Shown: positions 1 to 6,636 of the stretch, piece by piece
Position numbering within the stretch: position 1 is the first letter of the stretch
Layout: each line of letters begins with the position of its first letter
NCBI GenBank assembly: GCA_017861415.1
Contig: JAGFXS010000108.1
Coordinates: forward strand, 1-7,288
Length of the DNA: 7,288 nt
Direction: 5' to 3'
From: Bacillota bacterium
GTDB lineage: Bacteria > Bacillota > Clostridia > Oscillospirales > Oscillospiraceae
Program-made: the position numbers and the translations under genes
Notes under the pieces: generated by a model
Seen by the model: the letters and a program-made list of their open reading frames with translations, nothing else
What the model was told of the DNA's origin: nothing
Database searches by the model: none

Positions 1-25
1 CAACGCTGAGAGGTGGGATTTGCTC

Positions 26-609
26 ATGGGGTCCTTTGCCACCCTTGCCGAAGCCCTATTGATTGTTACTGCTCTGTCTGTGGACGCCTTTGTCTCCTGT
101 TTTGCCTACGGCGCCAGCCGGATAAAAGTTCCCTTCTCTTCGGCCATGATTATCAATCTGATTTGCAGTGCGATACTGGCCATATCTCTTCTGTTGGGCG
201 GTTTCATCGGCAATTGGGTACCTTCGGAGATCACAACTGCCATCTGTTTTCTCCTTCTATTGGGGCTGGGACTGTCAAAAATCTTTGACAGTGCCGTCAA
301 GTGGGCTTTATTCTCAGTATCTACGCAAACCCAGAGGAGGCAGACCGGGATAATTCCCGAATTTTGTCTCCTTCAGAGGCAGTTGTTCTAGCCCTGGCCC
401 TGTCACTGGATGGTCTAGCCGTGGGTTTCGGCACCGGCATGACCAGTACGGAGCCTCTCCTTGTCATTGGTCTCTCCCTGGTTTCGGACCTCTTGTGCAT
501 CCTACTGGGCTGCTTTTTGGGTGCACGTTTTAGCAGAAAGCTAAATCTGGAGCTTAACTGGCTCAGTGGTCTTCTCCTGATGATTCTGGCCATTTTAAAG
601 TTAACATAA
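26..609 (+). pseudogene. ytaF: YtaF/MntP-like sporulation membrane protein, frame broken near 301
   Basis: Two reading frames together make one protein of the YtaF/MntP superfamily, polytopic membrane proteins built from two related halves. The first half (26 to about 301) carries the ALSVDAF motif and three hydrophobic segments and ends at FDSAVK. The second half resumes one frame back at about 301 with GFILSIYANPEEAD, then ALSLDGLAVGFG and two more hydrophobic segments, ending at TAA 607-609. Both halves keep the conserved Asp (SVDAF and SLDGL). As I recall the family, a linker of roughly 20 residues lies between FDS-K and the FIL-YA-PEEAD motif and is missing here, so an out-of-frame internal deletion fits better than a single-base slip. 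The ATG at 26 was chosen because GAGGTGGG (9-16) stands 9 bases before it; TTG 20 is too close. YtaF is a sporulation membrane protein of unclear biochemical role, whereas MntP exports manganese. A sequencing error remains possible. Confidence 0.75.
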
Positions 610-751
610 CCCGTTTTGTAAGCCTTACTATGGATATAGAAGAATATTTCTATGTGCTGGAAACTGACCTGAAGGAATGGTTTCACAACATATTACAAAT
701 ACTGAGACTGCCGTCCCATAGGAACTGCAGCCTCTTTTCAGTCAATCAAGC

Positions 752-1414
752 TTAGGACTCTCCGAAAAAATCCAGTAAATCCGGATACAGCAAATCATTG
801 TGAACCAAGTAAGTCTCATGCTTGTGGCCCATCATCCGCTGGGCACGGACGTTGGGAAAGGCACGACTGAGCTCCTCAAAAAGTCCATCCCGGAAGATAT
901 CCCGCTCTGCCTCTGCCAACAGGGTAGGAATGGTGATGTCCGCAAGCTCTTCCTGCTCAATCTGGGGCAATACCAATATCTGATGGTAATGAGGATTCCC
1001 AGTCTCTTCATAGCTCTTCCGAAAATACTCCAGGCTCTTCTCACGTAAGTCAGTGGGTTTGAGGTTAACGCCTAAAAACGCCACCTTTTCCAGCACATCC
1101 AGGTGCGCAAGGGCCACATGAAGGGCAACCACCGCCCCATCACTGAATCCAATCAAGTATACCTTGCCTAGGTTTAGCTCGCGAATCAGCTGGTAAACAT
1201 CCTCCGCCATGGCGTCATAGGAACAGTCCTCCGACGCGTCACTTTGTCCATGGTTGCGGCAGTCCATGGCGTAGATGGTATAGTGCGCTTTTAATTTCTC
1301 AATCAGCGCATCAAAGACGCTGTGATCCTGTCCAATGCCATGGACCAGCACCATTGGGCGCCCTGTGCCTATTTTTTCATAAAAAATCTCGATGCCGTTT
1401 CCTCTTACTTTCAT
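752..1414 (-). CDS. Alpha/beta hydrolase
   Basis: A 220-residue protein with the alpha/beta-hydrolase layout. HGIG (25-28) follows a hydrophobic strand and should supply the oxyanion hole. Asp51-Cys-Arg-Asn-His-Gly (51-56) is the usual turn after the next strand. GFSDG (89-93) is the nucleophile elbow with Ser91. Asp172 in AERD is the likely catalytic acid and His199 in GHKHETY the likely catalytic His, with His197 the alternative. There is no signal peptide, so it is probably cytosolic; the substrate cannot be told from sequence. The frame stays open to 1663, but ATG 1414 is chosen because GGAGGAG (1427-1421 on this strand) ends 6 bases before it and the family fold starts there. A nearer ATG at 1419 is out of frame and reads only Met-Lys-stop. 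The gene converges on the broken ytaF and diverges from the rimP operon, and no clear promoter was found for it. Confidence 0.85.
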   Translation of the reverse strand: MKVRGNGIEIFYEKIGTGRPMVLVHGIGQDHSVFDALIEKLKAHYTIYAMDCRNHGQSDASEDCSYDAMAEDVYQLIRELNLGKVYLIGFSDGAVVALHVALAHLDVLEKVAFLGVNLKPTDLREKSLEYFRKSYEETGNPHYHQILVLPQIEQEELADITIPTLLAEAERDIFRDGLFEELSRAFPNVRAQRMMGHKHETYLVHNDLLYPDLLDFFGES

Positions 1415-1548
1415 TTCATGCTCCTCCAAATTATCGTTTGTAGTCCGCGCTAGCATCGGGGTTCTTCCCCTACTGTACACGATTGCCTGAAAAAAGGGAA
1501 GCCCCCGCCCCGATCTGTTCTCTAGCGAAAAGTTTTTACACAAATCCC

Positions 1549-1577
1549 TTGCATCTCCCCCCCGTTTATGATATAGT
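1549..1577 (+). promoter_or_regulatory. Sigma-A promoter of the rimP-nusA-infB operon
   Basis: A -35 box TTGCAT (1549-1554) and a -10 box TATAGT (1572-1577) are separated by exactly 17 bases. TG at 1569-1570 followed by one base makes an extended -10. Transcription should begin near 1584, giving a leader of about 100 bases before rimP. It is the best promoter match in the space between the divergent hydrolase and rimP. Confidence 0.75.
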
Positions 1578-1602
1578 ACTACGGTAGCATAAGATGTATT
1601 GT

Positions 1603-1633
1603 GGAGAGTGGGGATTGCCCCGCTCTTTCTTTT
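1603..1633 (+). terminator. Terminator-like hairpin (attenuator) in the rimP leader
   Basis: AGAGTGGGG (1605-1613) pairs with CCCCGCTCT (1618-1626) around an ATTG loop, with one T-G wobble; two further G-T wobbles could extend it to 1603/1628. The tract TTCTTTT (1627-1633) follows at once. This is the form of an intrinsic terminator, yet it lies about 20 bases after the predicted transcription start and about 50 bases before rimP, so it would act as an attenuator of the whole operon. From memory, similar hairpins are common ahead of rimP in Firmicutes. Confidence 0.65.
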
Positions 1634-1649
1634 ATGAATAGGCATATTC

Positions 1650-1668
1650 CCCGGGCTCCGCACCCGGG
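1650..1668 (+). promoter_or_regulatory. GC-rich hairpin abutting the rimP ribosome binding site
   Basis: CCCGGG (1650-1655) pairs with CCCGGG (1663-1668) around the 7-base loop CTCCGCA. The GGAGG of rimP begins only 4 bases later, at 1672. An alternative outer pairing of ATTCCC (1646-1651) with GGGAAT (1675-1680) would cover part of that site. This could tune rimP translation. The pairing is seen in the sequence; the regulatory role is inferred. Confidence 0.45.
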
Positions 1669-1684
1669 TTGGGAGGGAATTTTT

Positions 1685-2140
1685 ATGTCAAAGGTTACTG
1701 ATCTCACCGCAAAACTCGCCGACCCCATCGTCACCGCACAGGGCTGCACCCTCTGGGACGTTGAGTATATCAAGGAAGCAGGCAGCTACTTTCTGCGTGT
1801 CTACATTGATAAGGAAGGTGGCATCTCTATTGATGACTGCGAGGCAGTAAGCAGAGCCCTCTCCGACCTGCTGGACGAGGCGGATCCCATTTCCGATCCC
1901 TACACCTTTGAAGTCTCCTCCGCAGGAGCAGACCGGACTCTCAAAAAACCGGAGCATTTTGCCGCCTATCTGGGCCAACTTGTAGAGCTTCGCCTCTATA
2001 AGGCAAAGGATGGGGCCAAGATGTTTACCGGGACGCTCTCCGCTTATGAGGACGGCGATGTGACCCTGACCATTGGGGATACAGTCACTCATTTCCCCAA
2101 ACAAGATGTTGCGCAGGTTCGCCTGCATGTGAGCTTTTAA
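1685..2140 (+). CDS. rimP: Ribosome maturation factor RimP
   Basis: A 151-residue RimP, the usual length for the family. It binds the 30S subunit and helps late assembly of the small ribosomal subunit in the cytoplasm. The N-terminal alpha/beta domain (about 1-80) shows the family pattern WDVEY (24-28), then a strand LRVYIDKEGGISIDDCE (37-53), and ends in VSSAGADRTLKK (77-88). In most relatives this last motif reads SSPGLDRPL, so Pro to Ala and Pro to Thr changes are visible, while the Asp-Arg pair is kept. The C-terminal SH3-like domain (about 89-151) follows. The start ATG 1685 has GGAGG (1672-1676) 8 bases upstream; longer in-frame extensions would run back through the leader hairpins and are not believed. 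It is the first gene of the operon, followed after 16 bases by nusA. Confidence 0.95.
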   Translation: MSKVTDLTAKLADPIVTAQGCTLWDVEYIKEAGSYFLRVYIDKEGGISIDDCEAVSRALSDLLDEADPISDPYTFEVSSAGADRTLKKPEHFAAYLGQLVELRLYKAKDGAKMFTGTLSAYEDGDVTLTIGDTVTHFPKQDVAQVRLHVSF

Positions 2141-2156
2141 CGAAGGAGTATCGACC

Positions 2157-3371
2157 ATGGCCAAGAGAGCTGCTAAAGTAACCAAAACCAACGAGCTGGA
2201 TGGTAAGGAATTCTTTTCCGCCATCTCGCTGATCGAGAAGGAAAAAGGAATTCCCAAATCCTACATGCTAGATAAGATTACCCAGGCCTTGGTCTCCGCC
2301 TATAAGCGGGATCACGAGGGTGTAGGCGACAATGTCTATGTAGAGACCAGCGAGGAAAAGGGCGAGGTTCGCATGCTGGTGAAAAAGGATGTTGTGGAGA
2401 CCGTGGACAACCCCGCCACCGAACTCTCCTTAGAAGAGGCCCGCCGCACTCTGCCCACCGCCCAGCTGGGGGATGTGATCCGCATTGAAATCAAGCCCCG
2501 GAATTTCGGTCGCATCGCCGCCCAGACTGCCCGTCAGGTCATCATTCAGGGCATGCGTGAGGCAGAACACAGCATGGTCTATGACGAGTTCATTTCAAAG
2601 GAACACGAGATGATGATGGGCACCGTCTCTCGCATCGATCCCCGCAACGGCACCGTCACCCTGCGCATAGGCAGCGGCTCTGAGAGCATTGATGCCTACC
2701 TTTCCGCTTCCGAGCAAGTGCGTGGCGAGGTAATCCGCGACGGAGACCGCCTGAAGGTCTATGTGGTAGAGGTGCGCAGATCCAACCGCGGGCCCCAGAT
2801 TCTCATCTCCCGCACCCATCCCGGCCTAGTGAAACGTCTCTTTGAGTTGGAAGTCCCTGAAATCTACGACGGCACCGTGGAGATTCGCTCTATCGCCCGT
2901 GAGGCGGGCAGCCGCTCCAAAATTGCCGTCTGGTCCTCGGATGATAACGTGGATCCCATCGGCGCCTGTGTCGGACCTAAGGGCGCCAGGGTAAACGCCG
3001 TAGTAGAGGAGCTTCAGAACGAAAAGATTGATATCATTAAGTACAGCGACGATGCCGCGGAATACATTGCCGCCGCCCTCTCCCCTGCTGAAGTGATCGC
3101 CGTTACCACCCTAGCAGACGGAAAAAGCTGCCAGGTTGTGGTGCCAGACACCCAGCTTTCTCTGGCCATCGGCAAAGAGGGACAGAATGCACGTCTTGCT
3201 GCTAAGCTTACAGGCTTTAAAATTGACATCAAGCCTGAAAGTGCCACCAGCGATTTAGCTACCGAAGACCCGGCTCTCCTCCCTGATGCGGAGCGCCTCG
3301 ACGCAGGCTTTGATTTGGATGAGCCTGACGCCGCGTATGACCAGTCCGAACCCGTAGATCCCGAGGAATAA
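2157..3371 (+). CDS. nusA: Transcription termination/antitermination factor NusA
   Basis: A 404-residue NusA of the short Firmicutes type. It binds RNA polymerase and nascent RNA and affects pausing, intrinsic termination and antitermination. Domains in order: the RNA-polymerase-binding N-terminal domain (about 15-135, with FFSAISLIEKEKGIPK early on); an S1 domain (about 150-220, GTVSRIDPRNGTVTLRIG); KH1 with GACVGPKGARVNAV (269-282); KH2 with AIGKEGQNARLAAKLTG (337-353). The acidic repeat domains found in E. coli NusA are absent. Instead there is a short acidic tail (about 365-404) rich in Asp, Glu and Pro. ATG 2157 has AAGGAG (2143-2148) 8 bases upstream. It lies 16 bases after rimP and 32 bases before rnpM, clearly in one transcript. 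NusA could also act on the hairpin in its own operon leader, which is inference. Confidence 0.97.
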   Translation: MAKRAAKVTKTNELDGKEFFSAISLIEKEKGIPKSYMLDKITQALVSAYKRDHEGVGDNVYVETSEEKGEVRMLVKKDVVETVDNPATELSLEEARRTLPTAQLGDVIRIEIKPRNFGRIAAQTARQVIIQGMREAEHSMVYDEFISKEHEMMMGTVSRIDPRNGTVTLRIGSGSESIDAYLSASEQVRGEVIRDGDRLKVYVVEVRRSNRGPQILISRTHPGLVKRLFELEVPEIYDGTVEIRSIAREAGSRSKIAVWSSDDNVDPIGACVGPKGARVNAVVEELQNEKIDIIKYSDDAAEYIAAALSPAEVIAVTTLADGKSCQVVVPDTQLSLAIGKEGQNARLAAKLTGFKIDIKPESATSDLATEDPALLPDAERLDAGFDLDEPDAAYDQSEPVDPEE

Positions 3372-3403
3372 GGGATCACGTTTTTTGAAGAGAGGTGGTA
3401 ACG

Positions 3404-3679
3404 TTGCCGAAAAAAATACCCCAGCGTCAGTGCTTGGGCTGCCGCGAGATGAAGCCGAAACGGGAGCTAATCCGTGTTGTCCGCGCCCCGGATGGGGGCA
3501 TTTCCCTGGACTTCCAGGGTAAAAAGCCCGGCCGCGGAGCCTACCTTTGCCCTCAGGAAAACTGCCTGAAGAAGGTCCGGAAATCAAAGGCTTTGGAGCG
3601 CGCCTTTTCCTTGCCCATTCCTGACGAGGTCTACGACGCACTGGATGCCCAAATGAAAGGGGGCGAAGCGGATGGATAA
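3404..3679 (+). CDS. rnpM: RNase P modulator RnpM (YlxR family)
   Basis: A 91-residue YlxR (DUF448) protein. The family binds RNA, and the Bacillus subtilis member has been described as a modulator of RNase P; that role is family knowledge, not seen here. The fold is marked by PQRQCLGCREMKPKRELIRVV (6-26) and the GRGAYLC motif (43-49). Four cysteines (10, 13, 49 and 54) are in positions that could bind a metal, which is inference. The start is TTG 3404: GAGGTGG (3392-3398) lies 5 bases before it, and the resulting Met-Pro-Lys-Lys start matches the family. The GTG at 3395 would overlap its own ribosome binding site. The gene overlaps ylxQ by 8 bases, suggesting coupled translation. Confidence 0.93.
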   Translation: MPKKIPQRQCLGCREMKPKRELIRVVRAPDGGISLDFQGKKPGRGAYLCPQENCLKKVRKSKALERAFSLPIPDEVYDALDAQMKGGEADG

Positions 3680-4127
3680 CCTGATTTCCTTCCTAGGTCT
3701 TATCAATAAGGCCGGGAAGCTTGCCATTGGAGAAGAACCTGTTGGAACAGCGTGCCGCTCAAGACGTGCCAGACTCATCATCATGGCCTCGGACGCTGCT
3801 GACAACACCCAGCGTCGGGCTGCTCACTTTGCCCAGGCCGGTCTGTGCCCCTGCATTAACATCCCTCTAAATAAAGGGGAGCTTGGCGGCGCTCTGGGCC
3901 GCTCCTCCTGCGCCATGGCCGCCATCATTGATGTGGGCTTTGCAGCCGCCCTGATGAAGAAGCTGGCGCCCTTGGATCTGGATACCTACGGCCCCATATT
4001 GGAGAAGCTGGATCAGAAAGCCGCTAAGGCTATGCAGCGCCAAAAGGAGCAGCGCGCCCACGAAAAGAGACTCTTGCGTGGCAAGAAAACACCCTGGGCC
4101 TTTCAGCCCGAAAAAAACAAGGAATAA
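3672..4127 (+). CDS. ylxQ: L7Ae-family RNA-binding protein YlxQ
   Basis: A 151-residue protein whose first 100 residues form an L7Ae/L30e/S12e/Gadd45 domain, which binds kink-turn RNA. Family marks are ISFLGLINKAGKLAIGEE (5-22), ARLIIMASDAADN (33-45) and the helix GALGRSSCAMAAIIDVGFA (73-91). Its exact target in bacteria is not settled. Residues from about 110 to the end form a charged tail rich in Lys, Arg, Gln and Glu, likely helical, which makes it about 50 residues longer than the usual ~100-residue members. ATG 3672 overlaps the rnpM stop (ATGGATAA), with GGGGG (3659-3663) 8 bases upstream. Its place between rnpM and infB is the standard Firmicutes position. Confidence 0.92.
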   Translation: MDNLISFLGLINKAGKLAIGEEPVGTACRSRRARLIIMASDAADNTQRRAAHFAQAGLCPCINIPLNKGELGGALGRSSCAMAAIIDVGFAAALMKKLAPLDLDTYGPILEKLDQKAAKAMQRQKEQRAHEKRLLRGKKTPWAFQPEKNKE

Positions 4128-4162
4128 CCATAAACTATGTTCGATGTCTGACCTGTGCAGCC

Positions 4163-4177
4163 GGTGATACTCTCACC
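4163..4177 (+). other. Small stem-loop between ylxQ and infB
   Basis: GGTGA (4163-4167) pairs with TCACC (4173-4177) around the loop TACTC; a C-C mismatch and two more pairs could extend it. No T-tract follows, so it is not a terminator. It lies in the 79-base spacer between the ylxQ stop and the infB start. It is weak and may be chance. Confidence 0.25.
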
Positions 4178-4206
4178 CGCTGACCGCATATACGGAGGTG
4201 GCCTAT

Positions 4207-4518
4207 TTGAGTTTAATGAAATACCGTGTCCATGAAGTAGCCAAGGATCTGGGCAAATCCACAAAGGAAATCAGCCAGATCCTCACCACATACGCATCTA
4301 CCCCCAAGAACCACATGCAGGTACTGGAGGAGTGGGAACTCTCCGCAATCTTTGAGTACCTGACCCAGCACAATCAGGTGGATAGTCTGGAGTCCGTTTA
4401 CGCCGATGCGGCGAAGTTCTCAGCAGGGCTCCCCTCAGGGTACCCGTGCGCCCGCAAGACCTGTCCAGCAGCATCAGCAGCAGGAACAAAAAGCTTCCCC
4501 CGTTGCATCCACTCCTGA
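4207..4518 (+). CDS. infB: Translation initiation factor IF-2, N-terminal part (first frame)
   Basis: This frame encodes the first N-terminal domain of IF-2. [20 protein letters not shown] (1-20), then [20 protein letters not shown] (23-42) and [10 protein letters not shown] (49-58) match IF-2 of clostridial relatives. The match ends at about residue 70 (YADAAK, 4414-4416). The rest of the frame, to TGA 4516-4518, is Cys/Ser/Pro-rich and looks out of frame, while the natural Gln/Pro/Ala linker continues in the next frame (see the entry at 4406). The start is taken as TTG 4207, because GGAGG (4194-4198) stands 8 bases before it. GTG 4198 overlaps that site, and ATG 4216 is 17 bases away. If read as drawn, the product is a 103-residue protein with an IF-2 N-domain. 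More likely it is the front of a single IF-2 with a one-base sequence change or error. Confidence 0.8.
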   Translation: MSLMKYRVHEVAKDLGKSTKEISQILTTYASTPKNHMQVLEEWELSAIFEYLTQHNQVDSLESVYADAAKFSAGLPSGYPCARKTCPAASAAGTKSFPRCIHS

Positions 4519-6520
4519 CAAACAGCAGCCCGCCACCCGCGTCCCCGAAAAGAAAATTGTGGACACCCGAAAAGGCGGCAACGTCAACCTGGAGCGCTAC
4601 GATGAGCGCCTGGAGAACCTGGCTCCCGACCGCGCTGATAAGATGCAGACCGGCCGTCAGAAGATTCAGAACCGAGCCACTCAGCGCAAGGCCCCCAACT
4701 TCGGCAACAAGCGGCGGCAGGAGGAGCAAGATAAGCTCCGCCGTCTGCAGCTGGAAATTGCTAAGAAGACGCCTCTTACCGTAAAGATCCCAGATGAGAT
4801 CGGTGTAGGCGAATTGGCCTCTCGGATGAAGAAAACCGGCGCAGATGTTGTAAAGCAGCTGATGAAGCTTGGCATCATGGCCTCCTTGTCTGAGATCATT
4901 GATCACGACACTGCCGCTCTGGTGGCCATGGAAATGGGCTGCAAGGTAGAGCGCGAAGTATTGGTCACCATTGAGGAACGCCTCATCAACACTGCCGAGG
5001 ACAAAGAAGAGGATCTGGTTCCCCGCGCGCCCATTGTGGTGGTCATGGGCCACGTCGACCACGGCAAAACCTCCCTGCTGGACCGAATCCGCAGCGCCAC
5101 GGTGGCTGCCGGCGAGGCCGGCGGCATCACCCAGCATATCGGCGCCTATCAGGTGGAGGCAAAAAACTCCCTCATCACCTTCCTGGATACCCCCGGCCAC
5201 GAGGCCTTTACCGCCATGCGCGCCCGTGGTGCCATGGTTACGGACATCGCCATTCTGGTGGTGGCAGCCGACGACGGCATCATGCCTCAGACCATCGAAT
5301 CCATCAACCATGCTAAAGCGGCCGAAATCCCCATCATCGTGGCTATTAACAAGATGGATAAACCCTCTGCCAATCCCGAGCGAATCAAGCAGCAGCTTAC
5401 GGAGTATAATCTGGTCTCTGAGGACTGGGGCGGCGAAACCATCATCTGCCCTATTTCTGCCAAAACCGGCGAGGGTATCGACCATCTGCTGGACATGGTG
5501 GCCCTCACCGCCGAAATGCAGGAACTGCGGGCCAACCCCAACCGCTCCGCGCACGGCGTGGTCATCGAAGCCCGTCTGGACAAGGGCCGCGGCCCTGTGG
5601 CAACCATGCTTATCCAAAAGGGCACCTTAAACCAGGGCGACGTAATCATTGCCGGCACAGCTGTGGGCCGTGTCCGCGCCATGACTGATGCCCGTGGCCA
5701 GAAGATCCTATCCGCAGGCCCCTCCGTCCCCGTGGAGATCATCGGTATGTCCGAGGTTCCCGGCGCTGGCGACGAGTTCCACGCGGTAGCCGACGAGCGC
5801 ATGGCAAGAGAGCTGGCTGAGCAGAGAAAGCACGAAAATAAGCTCTCCACTGCGGGCGGCAATGCCAAGGTTACTTTAGAAGATCTGTTCTCCCAGATTC
5901 AAATGGGCGAGCTCAAGGACCTGAACATCATTGTGAAGGCCGACGTACAGGGCTCTGCCGAGGCGGTGCGCTCCTCCCTGGAGAAGCTTACCAACGAGGA
6001 GGTCCGGGTGCGGGTAATTCACTGCGCCGTGGGCGCCATCAATGAGTCCGACGTCATGCTGGCCTCCACCTCCAACGCCATTATCGTGGGCTTCAATGTC
6101 AGACCCGATGTTAATGCCAGAGACTCCGCCCTTCGCATGCAGGTGGATATGCGTATGTACCGCGTCATCTACGACTGCATTGACGAAATGGAAGCAGCCA
6201 TGAAGGGTATGCTCTCCCCCAAGTTCAAGGAAGTTGCCCTTGGCCGGGTGGAAGTCCGAGAGGTCTACAAGATTACCGGCGCCGGCATTATCGCAGGCTG
6301 CTATGTCACCGAGGGCCGGGTATCCCGTGGTGCCCAGCTTCGTCTGGTCCGGGACGGCATCGTGATTCACGAAGGTGCCGTAGGCTCCCTGCGCCGCTTT
6401 AAGGACGATGTGAAGGAAGTCGCTCATGGTTACGAATGTGGTATCAGCATTGAGAAATATAGTGACCTCAAGGCAGGCGACGTAATTGAAGCCTTTATCA
6501 TGGAACAGATTAAGGTCTGA
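4406..6520 (+). CDS. infB: Translation initiation factor IF-2, main part (second frame)
   Basis: Up to 704 residues encode nearly all of IF-2, the GTPase that brings initiator fMet-tRNA to the 30S subunit and promotes 70S joining. In order: a Gln/Pro linker (about 4-60); a basic helix (about 85-122); the second N-terminal domain (about 124-178); the G domain with G1 GHVDHGKT (215-222), G2 GGITQHIG (239-246), G3 DTPGHEAF (261-268), G4 NKMD (315-318) and G5 SAK (351-353); then the beta-barrel and C-terminal tRNA-binding domains. The front of the protein lies one frame earlier (4207 to about 4416). ATG 4406 is only the first Met in this frame: GGAG at 4389-4392 is 13 bases away, a poor ribosome binding site, so independent initiation is doubtful. 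Removing one base near 4407-4415 would join both parts into an IF-2 of about 770 residues. The G domain is intact and the gene should be essential. Confidence 0.95.
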   Translation: MRRSSQQGSPQGTRAPARPVQQHQQQEQKASPVASTPDKQQPATRVPEKKIVDTRKGGNVNLERYDERLENLAPDRADKMQTGRQKIQNRATQRKAPNFGNKRRQEEQDKLRRLQLEIAKKTPLTVKIPDEIGVGELASRMKKTGADVVKQLMKLGIMASLSEIIDHDTAALVAMEMGCKVEREVLVTIEERLINTAEDKEEDLVPRAPIVVVMGHVDHGKTSLLDRIRSATVAAGEAGGITQHIGAYQVEAKNSLITFLDTPGHEAFTAMRARGAMVTDIAILVVAADDGIMPQTIESINHAKAAEIPIIVAINKMDKPSANPERIKQQLTEYNLVSEDWGGETIICPISAKTGEGIDHLLDMVALTAEMQELRANPNRSAHGVVIEARLDKGRGPVATMLIQKGTLNQGDVIIAGTAVGRVRAMTDARGQKILSAGPSVPVEIIGMSEVPGAGDEFHAVADERMARELAEQRKHENKLSTAGGNAKVTLEDLFSQIQMGELKDLNIIVKADVQGSAEAVRSSLEKLTNEEVRVRVIHCAVGAINESDVMLASTSNAIIVGFNVRPDVNARDSALRMQVDMRMYRVIYDCIDEMEAAMKGMLSPKFKEVALGRVEVREVYKITGAGIIAGCYVTEGRVSRGAQLRLVRDGIVIHEGAVGSLRRFKDDVKEVAHGYECGISIEKYSDLKAGDVIEAFIMEQIKV

Positions 6521-6555
6521 TTCCAAATACCGCTTCCCGAAGTGACGCGGCTTTC

Positions 6556-6580
6556 CGGGGGACGCCGCAGGCGTTCCCCG
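6556..6580 (+). other. Strong stem-loop between infB and rbfA
   Basis: CGGGGGACGCC (6556-6566) pairs with GGCGTTCCCCG (6570-6580) around a 3-base GCA loop, 11 pairs with a single G-T wobble. The following bases (ATTCTGTTCC) do not form a T-tract, so it is not a classic intrinsic terminator. Since rbfA and nrnA continue downstream, it may be an mRNA processing or stabilising site, a partial terminator, or a copy of an intergenic palindromic repeat. The pairing is seen; the role is inference. Confidence 0.5.
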
Positions 6581-6636
6581 ATTCTGTTCCTACCCACCCG
6601 AGACCTGCCTTTTCTCAGGCTATACAGGAGGATAAT

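Noticed and set aside
636..653. Inverted repeat ATAGAA/TTCTAT as a terminator between ytaF and the hydrolase.
   Set aside because: It is A/T-only apart from one G-C pair, only 6 pairs long, and has no T-tract on either strand; too weak to call.
630..755. A 41-codon + strand frame (begins MDIEEYFYVLETDLKEWFHN) between ytaF and the hydrolase, too short for routine gene calling.
   Set aside because: It has no ribosome binding site or recognisable promoter and overlaps the end of the convergent hydrolase. It may be chance, although its composition is not absurd for a small protein. I see nothing else in 610-751 that I can support.
1430..1550. A - strand promoter for the hydrolase (candidates TACAGT or GATAAT as -10).
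   Set aside because: None has a reasonable -35 box at 16-18 bases, so no promoter is claimed.
1415..1663. Extended N-terminus of the hydrolase, open to 1663 on the - strand.
   Set aside because: It would run through the operon promoter and leader hairpin, is unlike the family, and ignores the good ribosome binding site just before ATG 1414.
1688..2257. A 189-codon open frame on the - strand opposite rimP and the start of nusA.
   Set aside because: It is antisense to two well-conserved genes and has no supporting signal.
4298..5617. A 439-codon open frame on the - strand opposite infB.
   Set aside because: It is His/Gly/Ala-rich, with no ribosome binding site or family match, and lies opposite a conserved GTPase gene; it is a codon-bias shadow.
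5876..6526. A 216-codon open frame on the - strand opposite the end of infB.
   Set aside because: Same pattern of a composition-driven shadow of the IF-2 C-terminal domains.
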